Of a DNA stretch of 9,621 nucleotides, positions 1-6,345 are shown piece after piece. A program made the translations under genes and the position numbers. Source of the stretch: an uncultured Bacillota bacterium (GTDB taxonomy: Bacteria; Bacillota; Dehalobacteriia; UBA4068); NCBI GenBank assembly GCA_934427095.1, contig CAKRYM010000040.1:1-9621 (forward strand), written 5' to 3'. The notes under the pieces are model-generated. The model was not told where the DNA came from. It searched no databases and saw only the letters and a list, made by a program, of their open reading frames with translations. The stretch's first letter is position 1; every line of letters begins with the position of its first letter.

Positions 1-631
1 GTAAAGTACCGGAAGCCATGGGTTCGGAAATCCCCAAGTTACACCCCAGTTCCAAAAAGGGCTTAGTGATTTGCAACATCGCTGCAGTGGTAAAACGCAG
101 CAATTGGTGAAGTTCTTCTGGATATTTCACCACCGCCCGCATGAGGTTTTCTGCGCCCATCAAAGCAGATGCATTGGTAAAGGGGCCGGTAGCCCCAAAG
201 TTACAACCTACCTCATCCCCCAGCTCTTCCAAAAGGATTTGCGCTGATTCATAGGTGCGGCGTGCGTCTTTATCCTTTTCCACCGTAAGCCGATCTATAT
301 CCAGCATACTTTGATCCCGGATATCCCGCAGAGGATGGTTAATAATCGCCCGATTGGAATCCGGCGGAGACAACACCGTAGCCCCAAAGGAAATACCCAT
401 GCTATGCAACCCATATTTAGCCGTAACGCCATCTTGTCCATAGGTTTCATAAACTTTTTTCTGCAAATCCGCAAAGGAACGGCTATTGGCAAATAAGGCG
501 TCAGCTGTAAGCCCTAATAATCGATGGCTAGGGGCATTACATAATAGACTAATGGGCATACGATCCACCGCTTCCCCCTTGGACAAAGCAAGGGCTCTTT
601 CTTTTGGTGTCATTTGATCGTCCTTGTGCAT
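1..631 (-). CDS. Uroporphyrinogen decarboxylase-superfamily protein (MtaA/CmuA-like methyltransferase), C-terminus cut by window
   Basis: About 210 N-terminal residues are visible; the gene runs off the left edge. The opening MTPKERALALSKGE...DRMPIS is the usual start of the URO-D superfamily branch that holds the methylcobalamin:coenzyme M methyltransferases (MtaA/MtbA/CmuA). Further in, GCNLGISEPMASGTL resembles the substrate-pocket strand of that branch. I chose ATG 631 because GGAGG lies 7 bases upstream of it (639-643); an in-frame ATG at 613 lacks such a site. The Zn-ligand region of MtaA proteins would be in the missing C-terminal part, so true uroporphyrinogen decarboxylase and corrinoid methyl transfer cannot be separated. 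The divergent sequence and the absence of heme genes nearby favour methyl transfer or demethylation. It has its own promoter and a palindromic leader, so it looks like a separately controlled unit. Confidence 0.8.
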   Translation of the reverse strand, partial: MHKDDQMTPKERALALSKGEAVDRMPISLLCNAPSHRLLGLTADALFANSRSFADLQKKVYETYGQDGVTAKYGLHSMGISFGATVLSPPDSNRAIINHPLRDIRDQSMLDIDRLTVEKDKDARRTYESAQILLEELGDEVGCNFGATGPFTNASALMGAENLMRAVVKYPEELHQLLRFTTAAMLQITKPFLELGCNLGISEPMASGTL

Positions 632-648
632 TATTATGCCTCCACATG

Positions 649-668
649 CATAAAAATATATTTTTATG
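649..668. repeat. Perfect 20-bp AT-rich palindrome in the leader of the methyltransferase-like gene
   Basis: CATAAAAATA is followed directly by its exact reverse complement, with no spacer. It ends 5 bases before the GGAGG ribosome site of the minus-strand gene starting at 631, and lies downstream of the predicted promoter. As DNA it could be a repressor operator; as RNA it could form an A-U hairpin next to the ribosome site. No matching copy was noticed elsewhere in the window. Confidence 0.6.
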
Positions 669-740
669 GCGAAATTTTTGTACGATATAGCCAAATTAAA
701 AATAATTCCGGCAATTCCCCCACTACGATCCCAGTAATTA

Positions 741-769
741 AACATAACTGATTCGCTATGTTTTTTCAA
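741..769 (-). promoter_or_regulatory. Predicted sigma-A promoter of the methyltransferase-like gene
   Basis: On the minus strand TTGAAA (769-764) and TATGTT (746-741) are separated by exactly 17 bases. The -35 matches 5 of 6 and the -10 matches 4 of 6 consensus bases. The predicted start near 734 gives a leader of about 100 bases that contains the 649-668 palindrome. The rest of the gene-free stretch 632-969 is AT-rich; 770-886 shows nothing I can name, and the rnc terminator occupies 887-944. Confidence 0.5.
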
Positions 770-886
770 CTATTATCAAATGATCAAAAGTTTATGCAAA
801 TATATTGAAAAAAACCAATATTACTTCTTTTTTCTTCCCTATCCCCGCCTTTTCTTTACGTAGCTCATAGAAACACATGGGTTAAG

Positions 887-944
887 AAAAAAACAAAAAA
901 ACAGACGGCAAGAAAGACCTGCTTTCTACCGTCTGTTTTCTTTT
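887..944 (-). terminator. Rho-independent terminator of the yceD-rnc operon (bidirectional form)
   Basis: ACAGACGG (901-908) pairs with CCGTCTGT (929-936), and inside it AGAAAG (911-916) pairs with CTTTCT (922-927), giving a long hairpin with small bulges. On the minus strand the stem is followed by a run of about 13 T broken by one G (900-887). On the plus strand it is followed by TTTCTTTT. It lies 26 bases beyond the rnc stop and closes the operon. Confidence 0.9.
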
Positions 945-969
945 ATCCTTTGCGATTAATTGGTGTTTC

Positions 970-1707
970 TTATTGCGTGTTTACAATTTGGGCTAGCCAC
1001 TGTTTTTTATTCCGTAAGGCAGCCGCAGCAGCAGCCACTTCACTTTCCTTTTTGCTGCCGCCTTCACCTCTTCCCAACTCCAACTTACCGCAATATACGG
1101 CGCTGGAGAAACGGGGCTGATGATCCGGGCCGGTCTGCCCTAATAAATGATAGGTTACTCCATGCGGCACCCGAGATTGTACCAGTTCTTGCAAAGTGCT
1201 TTTCTTATCTTCATAATCCCCTGGCGCCAGTTTTTCCATTTTCTGGCCAAACTGGCAAAGAATCATTTCTTTTGCCTGGTCCAACCCCATGGTAACAAAA
1301 ACGGCGCCCACCACGGCTTCATAAGCATCCGCCAATACAGAAGGCCGTTGCCGATCTCCGCTGGCTTCTGAGCCTCGGCCTAAACGCAAACAAGCGTCCA
1401 AGCCCAATTCCCGCGCCGCAGCGGCAAGAGAAGCTTCGCAGACAATATAAGCCCGCATTTTACTGAGCTCCCCTTCCTGCGCCTCTGGATAAGTGCGAAA
1501 AAGATACTCTCCCACCAACAAATCCAAAACAGCATCCCCCAAAAATTCCAGCCGTTGATTATCCTTATGCTGGCCTTTTTGTCCTTCAAAAAATGCTGGA
1601 TGCGTCAATGCTTGAATCAACAAGGGCGGCGCTGGCAAAGCAAATCCTAACCGCTGGGCGAGCTTTCCTAGAGCCTCTGGGGCATAAGCATGGCTTGCTT
1701 TCGTCAT
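970..1707 (-). CDS. rnc: Ribonuclease III
   Basis: Endonuclease that cuts double-stranded RNA in rRNA maturation and mRNA turnover. From ATG 1707 the protein has 245 residues, normal for the family. The RNase III signature QRLEFLGDAVLDLL is at 51-64, with metal-binding candidates Glu54, Asp58, Asp127 and Glu130 (LADAYEAVVGAVF). A double-stranded-RNA-binding domain spans about 165-232, with GPDHQPRF and the GEGGSKKESE basic loop. A GTG at 1743 would add 12 residues, but ATG 1707 forms an ATGA overlap with the acpP stop, which points to translational coupling, so I prefer it. It is the last gene of the operon and is followed by a strong terminator. Confidence 0.96.
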   Translation of the reverse strand: MTKASHAYAPEALGKLAQRLGFALPAPPLLIQALTHPAFFEGQKGQHKDNQRLEFLGDAVLDLLVGEYLFRTYPEAQEGELSKMRAYIVCEASLAAAARELGLDACLRLGRGSEASGDRQRPSVLADAYEAVVGAVFVTMGLDQAKEMILCQFGQKMEKLAPGDYEDKKSTLQELVQSRVPHGVTYHLLGQTGPDHQPRFSSAVYCGKLELGRGEGGSKKESEVAAAAAALRNKKQWLAQIVNTQ

Positions 1708-1943
1708 CTGCGGTTTCGTATCCTTTCCATAATCAATTCGCACATTTGCCCGTAATTCTCACACGCTTCAAAACATTCATCATCCAAATGGATGTCAAAT
1801 TCTTCTTCAATAGCAGTGAGCAACTCCAACATGGTCAAAGAATCCACTGCCAATTCATCGAAAGACAGTTCTGGCACCAAAAGGCTTTCGTCTATTTGGA
1901 AATACTCCAGTACCATTTCTCGTATTCGTTCTTCTTCGGACAT
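1704..1943 (-). CDS. acpP: Acyl carrier protein, cysteine-bearing variant
   Basis: A 79-residue acidic protein that carries growing acyl chains on a 4'-phosphopantetheine arm. The attachment site is Ser35 in LAVDSLTMLELLTAIEEEFDI, which matches the ACP family well. TAGGAGA lies a few bases upstream of the ATG. The third and fourth helices are unusual, with Cys57, Cys61 and Cys68; housekeeping ACPs generally have none. It sits 20 bases after plsX, whose product uses acyl-ACP, and overlaps rnc by 4 bases. The acpP-rnc neighbourhood is typical, which supports a fatty-acid-synthesis role, but a specialised ACP cannot be excluded because no fab genes are beside it. Confidence 0.92.
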   Translation of the reverse strand: MSEEERIREMVLEYFQIDESLLVPELSFDELAVDSLTMLELLTAIEEEFDIHLDDECFEACENYGQMCELIMERIRNRR

Positions 1944-1963
1944 TTTTTCTCCTAAATTAGTGA

Positions 1964-2947
1964 TTATTCTTTTCCTTTCACAGCTACTGCTTCTGTTAGC
2001 TGTCGGACCATATTTTTCTCCACACAGGTGGCAGCCACTTCAATCGCCTGGACAATAGCCCGTTCTTTAGAAGAGCCGTGGCAAACGATGCTCACCCCTT
2101 TTACCCCCAGCAGCGGAGCACCGCCGTATTCCTGATAATCCATGGCTTTTTTAATTTTCCGTAAGCCAGGCATAATCAAGGCCGCTCCCAGCTTACGTAA
2201 GGGGTTGGCGGTTAATTCCGTTTTCAGCATGGACAAAATATGGCCAGCCGCACCTTCCGTGCTTTTTAGGGCAATATTACCGCTCATGCCGTCCGCCACC
2301 ATGACATCGTAACCGCCAGCCAGAATATCCCGGCCTTCCCGGTTGCCGATAAAATGCAAATTGCTTGCCTTCATCCGCTGAAAAGCGTCTTTTGTCAACT
2401 GATTACCCTTATGTTCTTCTGTACCGTTGCAAAGTAACGCGACCCGGGGATTTGCAATGCCCAACACCGTTTGGGCATAAACCGCCCCCATTTCGCCAAA
2501 CTGTAACAGCATTTCCCCATCGCAATCCGCATTGGCGCCGATATCCAGTAACAACTTCCCGCCTTCTGGCGTGGGAACCACAATACCAATGGCCGGACGG
2601 GAAACCCCTTCAATACGGGATAAAAGTACCGTGGCCACAGCCATTTGCGCCCCAGTACTTCCTGCGGAAACCACGGCTTGGGCCTCGCCATTTTTGACCA
2701 ATTCCGTTGCAACCCAGATAGAGCTGTCTTTTTTACGTAAAAAATTCCGCACGTCCTCATCCATGGCCATCACACTACCACAGGGAACGGGAATTACGTT
2801 TTTGGAGGCAGATAACTTTTCCAGCACGTCCGGTGTGCCTACAGCTAGGAATTCCCGTTCCGGGTGCTTGGCCGCGGACTGGGCTACCGCTTGAATCAAG
2901 ACATCCGGCGCATGATCGCCGCCCAATAGATCAATGGCAATTCTCAT
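1964..2947 (-). CDS. plsX: Phosphate acyltransferase PlsX
   Basis: Converts acyl-ACP and phosphate to acyl phosphate, the donor used by PlsY at the start of phospholipid synthesis; it acts at the membrane surface. The 327-residue protein has family length and shows MRIAIDLLGGDHAP at the start, AVVSAGSTGAQMA near 90-104, LLLDIGANADC, NGTEEHKGN and DVMVADGMSGNIALKSTEG, all standard PlsX blocks. The ribosome site is weak: only AAAAGAGAG some 8 bases before the ATG. It lies between rpmF and acpP in one transcription unit. No FapR regulator gene is seen next to it, unlike in many Bacilli. Confidence 0.97.
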   Translation of the reverse strand: MRIAIDLLGGDHAPDVLIQAVAQSAAKHPEREFLAVGTPDVLEKLSASKNVIPVPCGSVMAMDEDVRNFLRKKDSSIWVATELVKNGEAQAVVSAGSTGAQMAVATVLLSRIEGVSRPAIGIVVPTPEGGKLLLDIGANADCDGEMLLQFGEMGAVYAQTVLGIANPRVALLCNGTEEHKGNQLTKDAFQRMKASNLHFIGNREGRDILAGGYDVMVADGMSGNIALKSTEGAAGHILSMLKTELTANPLRKLGAALIMPGLRKIKKAMDYQEYGGAPLLGVKGVSIVCHGSSKERAIVQAIEVAATCVEKNMVRQLTEAVAVKGKE

Positions 2948-2979
2948 TTCTTGCTCTCTTTTCCGCCAAATAATGCCAA

Positions 2980-3008
2980 AGCCCGCAATGTGTCTAGCAA
3001 GGCGGGCT
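2980..3008 (-). other. Intercistronic hairpin between rpmF and plsX
   Basis: AGCCCGC (2980-2986) and GCGGGCT (3002-3008) form a perfect 7-bp GC-rich stem with a 15-base loop. On the minus strand it is followed by TTTGG rather than a T run, so it is at best a weak terminator. It could slow read-through or protect the 3' end of the rpmF message, making L32 more abundant than PlsX. Confidence 0.5.
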
Positions 3009-3021
3009 CCTACGAAATGGC

Positions 3022-3213
3022 TTATTCAGCTTTCTCTTTCTTCACCACTACCGGGCGGCCATTGTAATAACCGCATTCCGGGCAAGCGTGATGAGGCTGT
3101 TGCAAGGCATGGCACTGCGGACATTCAGACAGTGCAGGACCGCTGATAGTATATCTCGCGGCGCGATTCATTCTTTTGTTCGCCTTAGAAGTTTTTCCCT
3201 TGGGTACGCCCAT
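3022..3213 (-). CDS. rpmF: Large-subunit ribosomal protein L32, zinc-ribbon form
   Basis: A 63-residue basic protein of the 50S subunit. It starts MGVPKGKTSKANKRMNRA, the L32 hallmark, and carries a zinc ribbon with Cys31-x2-Cys34 and Cys44-x2-Cys47, so it is the metal-binding version. A good AAAGGAG lies about 12 bases before the ATG, a longer gap than usual; an upstream in-frame TGA rules out an earlier start. It follows the YceD gene by 20 bases, the standard pairing in bacteria. Confidence 0.97.
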   Translation of the reverse strand: MGVPKGKTSKANKRMNRAARYTISGPALSECPQCHALQQPHHACPECGYYNGRPVVVKKEKAE

Positions 3214-3233
3214 TGTTCACACGCACTCCTTTC

Positions 3234-3749
3234 TCAATCTTCATCAATGATAAAATTTTTCAGCTTTTCCCACCTAGGGTCGATATTTCCTCCCTGGCAG
3301 GAGCAACTATTCTGATTTAAATCGGTGCCGCAAACCGGGCACAACCCCTTGCAGTCCGGACGGCATAAAGGCTGCATCGGTAAGGCGAAGAAAATTTCGC
3401 CAGCTACAGCCTCTCCCAAATCAGCGGTTTCCTGTTCCAGCCGGAAAATACTATATTCTCCTTCCTGGTCAGGAGCGGGTTCTGCGGCAAACATGGCGTC
3501 TATCTCGCCGCTAAGCGTGAAAGAAAAATCTTTACCACAGCGACTACATGTCAAAACCGCAACAGCGCTATATGATCCATGCAAGACAAAGGTTCCGTCC
3601 CCTTGGTTCGTTATACTACCGGAAACGGAAACAGGCTCCGTCAACTGGTATTCCGCATAACCATAAGCAGCGGGATTTAATGTTTCCCGCAGCTGGAAAT
3701 GGGCAGATGCCCCTGGAGTCATTTTAATTTTGCTTACATTGATATCCAT
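3234..3749 (-). CDS. YceD/DUF177 family protein, rpmF partner
   Basis: A member of the YceD (DUF177) family, almost always encoded just before rpmF and linked in other organisms to 23S rRNA/ribosome assembly. From ATG 3749 it has 171 residues. A CSRC pair (Cys68, Cys71) lies in the middle, and the C-terminal family motif CRPDCKGLCPVCGTDLN (129-146) is followed by CSC (149-151), so zinc binding is likely. An upstream TTG at 3767 is in frame, but the promoter's expected start point (about 3764) makes it untranscribed from that promoter. The leader is then only about 15 bases with a poor ribosome site (GAAG). Confidence 0.9.
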   Translation of the reverse strand: MDINVSKIKMTPGASAHFQLRETLNPAAYGYAEYQLTEPVSVSGSITNQGDGTFVLHGSYSAVAVLTCSRCGKDFSFTLSGEIDAMFAAEPAPDQEGEYSIFRLEQETADLGEAVAGEIFFALPMQPLCRPDCKGLCPVCGTDLNQNSCSCQGGNIDPRWEKLKNFIIDED

Positions 3750-3770
3750 ATCTTCAACAGTTCCCAAAAT

Positions 3771-3799
3771 ATTATAACCAGATAAAAAATCATTGTCAA
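3771..3799 (-). promoter_or_regulatory. Consensus sigma-A promoter of the yceD-rpmF-plsX-acpP-rnc operon
   Basis: On the minus strand a perfect TTGACA (3799-3794) and a perfect TATAAT (3776-3771) are separated by exactly 17 bases. Transcription should start near 3764. It sits in the 62-base gap between the coaD stop and the yceD ATG. No terminator is seen after coaD, so read-through from coaD may add to it. No operator-like repeat was noticed around it. Confidence 0.9.
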
Positions 3800-3811
3800 G
3801 GGAAAGCTGGG

Positions 3812-4315
3812 CTATTTTTTCGTTTTCCCTGCCTGCATCAAGGGAAATTTCCCCTGTAAGGCCTCATAAACAACGGCCGGAACCAATTTACATACATCGC
3901 CGCCCACGGCCGCTGTTTCCCGGATAATAGTGGAGCTCAAATACATATATTTGGCGTCGCTCATCAGGAACACTGTATCCACGCCGCCGTTCAAATCTCG
4001 ATTCAACAACGCCATTTGGAATTCCCGGTCAAAATCCGATACCGCCCGCAAACCACGAATAATGGAAGTAGCGTTAATCTGATGGCAATAATCCACCAAC
4101 AAACCGCTAAAGGGTTCCACGGCAATATTGGTATGCTTTTTAAAAACTTCTCGCGCCATTTGGCAGCGTTCTTCCAAAGAAAATAGGGTATTCTTATAAT
4201 TATCTTCCGCAACAGCCAGGATCACCTGGTCAAACAGGTACGCGGCCCGATTGGCAATATCCACATGCCCATTGGTAATAGGGTCAAAGGTGCCGGCATA
4301 CACCGCAAGTTTCAT
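3812..4315 (-). CDS. coaD: Pantetheine-phosphate adenylyltransferase (phosphopantetheine adenylyltransferase)
   Basis: Adds AMP from ATP to 4'-phosphopantetheine to make dephospho-CoA, the penultimate step of CoA synthesis, in the cytoplasm. The 167-residue protein is of family length. The nucleotidyltransferase motif GTFDPITNGH (8-17, His17 in the active site) is followed by RGLR (87-90) with SDFDREFQMA and the second ATP-binding motif LSSTIIRE (126-133). AGGAGG lies 6 bases upstream of the ATG. The gene ends in TAG with no terminator before the next promoter. Its product supplies the CoA from which the ACP arm is made, so its place upstream of plsX-acpP is metabolically sensible. Confidence 0.97.
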   Translation of the reverse strand: MKLAVYAGTFDPITNGHVDIANRAAYLFDQVILAVAEDNYKNTLFSLEERCQMAREVFKKHTNIAVEPFSGLLVDYCHQINATSIIRGLRAVSDFDREFQMALLNRDLNGGVDTVFLMSDAKYMYLSSTIIRETAAVGGDVCKLVPAVVYEALQGKFPLMQAGKTKK

Positions 4316-4411
4316 GCAAATCCTCCTACGCCAAAATGACTTTTCGGCAAATAAAAAAATTTGAAAATAAAATGAACAAAATCGACCATCAAAACGTCAA
4401 TAGGTCAGTAT

Positions 4412-4440
4412 ATTATAATACAAAATTATCCTTGGTACAA
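4412..4440 (-). promoter_or_regulatory. Probable coaD promoter
   Basis: On the minus strand TTGTAC (4440-4435) and a perfect TATAAT (4417-4412) are 17 bases apart, giving a leader of about 90 bases to coaD. The -35 is poor (3 of 6). The -10 lies inside the 10-bp palindrome TATTATAATA (4411-4420), so a plus-strand TATAAT also exists, but no acceptable plus-strand -35 was found. The rest of the divergent gap 4316-4601 is AT-rich and I see no clear promoter for the plus-strand gene. Confidence 0.5.
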
Positions 4441-4601
4441 CTGTTTTTCCAAAAAACTGTGAAAAAAGGATATCATAAAAGAAAAACGAATGTTAAATTA
4501 AGTCTTTTTTGTATTCTTTCCCGGCAAAAATCACCAGAGGTTCTCTGTTTTATCATCAATTTTTTCTTTAGATAAACAATGTAACCTTCCCCATTGAGGA
4601 G

Positions 4602-6275
4602 ATGATCACCATCACGCAGCGTATTGGCAAAATTCACCAAGCGATTTTTCTTAGCTTGCTTTCTTTTCTTCTGTTGCTGCTCTTCCCCCTTTCTGCTCAA
4701 GGAACGGAGGCTAATGCAGAGACCTCCACGAACCTTGAACTGGAGGAAGAAACTTCCTTTTTTTCCATTGGTAATACTTGGCGCTATACCTTAATGCATA
4801 CGGTAACCTTGTATAACAACTCTTCACGCCTGGCCTACAATATCACCGTGGAAGTCCCTTTACAAGACGAGTATCTACCTGCTTACAATGGAAAAATCGG
4901 CGAGCAGCTAAACCCATATCCTGATGAAATCATTACCACAGAGGACGGCCATCGGATTGCGGTTTATCATATTAAAGGAATTCCTGGTAACAGCACCTTA
5001 ACCTTAACACAGAAATACGCCATGGAAATTATGTCTGCCAGCTATGCTGTGGATTATTCCTCTCTTAAGGCATATTCCGATTCAGAAAAAACCGTGCTAA
5101 GCGATTATCTTGCACCAGAACCTGGCATAGAAGCCAATGACGAAGCCATTCTTTCCTTTGCCCGTACGGCAGTAGGCAGCGAAAGCAATGTGTATGCAAA
5201 AGCGCGGGCTATTTTTGCCGCTGTGAACTTGAAGCTGACTTATTCGGTTGCCGAAGCTAGCCAAAATGCGTTAGATGTCCTTAATCGGGGAACAGCCAAC
5301 TGCGAAGGCTATGTCAATTTGTATTTGGCCGCTCTGCGGTCCATTGGCATCCCAGCCCGGGAAGTGAGCGGTTATCTTTACACGCCTACCCAGCAAACCA
5401 CGGCGTCCACGGAAAACCAAGGAGATGTCCCTTTAAATGAAATGCGCCACGTCTGGGTGGAATTCTATCTGCCCGGCACTGGTTGGGTCATGGCCGACCC
5501 CACTTTTACCTATTCCTTTAATATCAACGGCACTACGCAAAAATTTGTTGACTGGTCTTATTTCGCCAATGTAGCCGGGACCCGCCGCTATATTTTCCTG
5601 AATTTTGGCGATAAAGAAAACACCATCAATTATACGGCTACGGGCGGGAATTTACAGGTTAGCTTTAACGCTTCCCTGATCATGGGTAGCCAATACGTTC
5701 CCTTCAATGACCTAGAAGGACACTGGGCCAAAGACGCCGCTACTTACTGCACGGAAAAAGGATATTTTAACGGTTATTCTATAAGCGAATTTGCGCCTGA
5801 TATGGAAATGAGCCGCGCTATGTTCGTTACCGTTTTAGGCCGGCTTTATCAGACATATGGTGGTAAACTGACGCCTTATACTGCGGATCTGAGCCAATTC
5901 CGTGATGTGGACCCAGAAAAATATTATAGTGAAGCTTTGGGCTGGGCTTTGGACGAAGGGTTGGTGGAAGGCTACGGCGGTGACCGTTTTGGCGTAGACG
6001 ACCCCATTACCAGAGAACAGATGGCCAAAATCTTACAGGCCTTTCTCCAACTCCTACAGAAAGAAGACATCGCTCCTCGGTTGGAAAAAAGCGGCAATTA
6101 CGTTTTCACAGACAATTACGTTATTTCCGACTGGGCGAAAAACAGCGTCGGTTTCTGCGTTGCCAACCAAATCCTGGAAGGCTCCAATGACGGCGCTTTC
6201 CATCCCCAAGACAGCGCCACCAGAGCGCAAGTGGCGACCATTATCCAACGGATCGACGCTTTATTAGCAGAATAA
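4602..6275 (+). CDS. Exported transglutaminase-like protein with three SLH domains
   Basis: A 557-residue secreted, wall- or envelope-attached protein. A signal peptide is clear at 1-34: a short charged start, then a run of Leu/Phe ending in SAQG. Residues 50-160 look like a beta-rich domain with no named match. A transglutaminase-like papain-fold core follows, with the triad candidates Cys234 (TANCEGYV), His283 (MRHVWVEF) and Asp299 (MADPTF). From about 365 to the end are three SLH repeats (FNDLEGHWAKD, FRDVDPEKYYSEA, FTDNYVISDWAKN) with the TRAE-like motifs SRAM, TREQ and TRAQ. SLH domains bind wall polymers, so the enzyme is displayed at the cell surface. It may act as protease, amidase or cross-linker; which is unknown. 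The GAGGAG ribosome site abuts the ATG directly, which is unusual. Confidence 0.88.
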   Translation: MITITQRIGKIHQAIFLSLLSFLLLLLFPLSAQGTEANAETSTNLELEEETSFFSIGNTWRYTLMHTVTLYNNSSRLAYNITVEVPLQDEYLPAYNGKIGEQLNPYPDEIITTEDGHRIAVYHIKGIPGNSTLTLTQKYAMEIMSASYAVDYSSLKAYSDSEKTVLSDYLAPEPGIEANDEAILSFARTAVGSESNVYAKARAIFAAVNLKLTYSVAEASQNALDVLNRGTANCEGYVNLYLAALRSIGIPAREVSGYLYTPTQQTTASTENQGDVPLNEMRHVWVEFYLPGTGWVMADPTFTYSFNINGTTQKFVDWSYFANVAGTRRYIFLNFGDKENTINYTATGGNLQVSFNASLIMGSQYVPFNDLEGHWAKDAATYCTEKGYFNGYSISEFAPDMEMSRAMFVTVLGRLYQTYGGKLTPYTADLSQFRDVDPEKYYSEALGWALDEGLVEGYGGDRFGVDDPITREQMAKILQAFLQLLQKEDIAPRLEKSGNYVFTDNYVISDWAKNSVGFCVANQILEGSNDGAFHPQDSATRAQVATIIQRIDALLAE

Positions 6276-6290
6276 ATTATCTGCATAATT
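6275..6290 (+). other. Small AT hairpin at the end of the SLH gene
   Basis: AATTAT-CTGC-ATAATT forms a perfect 6-bp stem overlapping the last base of the stop codon. It has no T run, so it is not a convincing terminator and read-through into the next gene is likely. Confidence 0.35.
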
Positions 6291-6296
6291 CTCTCT

Positions 6297-6339
6297 ACCT
6301 CCGCATAAGATGGAACAACATCGATTCCCCAGCGGAGGT
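6297..6339 (+). promoter_or_regulatory. Hairpin that can mask the ribosome site of the tandem-HTH gene
   Basis: ACCTCCGC (6297-6304) is the exact reverse complement of GCGGAGGT (6332-6339), leaving a 27-base loop. The right arm contains the whole GGAGG ribosome site of the gene starting at 6346. In the RNA the ribosome site would be paired, so translation may depend on something opening or preventing the stem. A weak promoter candidate (TTATTA 6261-6266, 17 bases, CATAAT 6284-6289) would start RNA almost exactly at the left arm. Confidence 0.55.
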
Positions 6340-6345
6340 TGGATC

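Noticed and set aside
1708..1743. GTG 1743 as the start of rnc
   Set aside because: It would overlap acpP by 40 bases with no good ribosome site, whereas ATG 1707 makes the common ATGA overlap and gives a normal-length protein.
2365..2894. Long open frames opposite plsX on the plus strand
   Set aside because: They lack ribosome sites and family resemblance and lie wholly inside a well-conserved gene, so they are shadows.
3750..3767. TTG 3767 as the start of the YceD gene
   Set aside because: It lies at or before the expected transcription start of a perfect promoter and has no ribosome site; ATG 3749 begins the conserved MDINVSKIK.
4414..4419. Plus-strand TATAAT as the promoter of the SLH transglutaminase gene
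   Set aside because: No acceptable -35 exists 16-18 bases upstream; the box is explained by the palindromic TATTATAATA shared with the minus-strand coaD promoter.
4440..4462. CTGTTTTTCCAAAAAACTG as an inverted repeat
   Set aside because: The outer bases form a mirror, not a reverse-complement, arrangement, so no real hairpin results.
4336..4575. A 79-codon plus-strand open frame in the coaD-SLH gap
   Set aside because: Lysine/phenylalanine-rich AT-driven composition, no ribosome site and no recognisable motif; it overlaps the probable coaD promoter.
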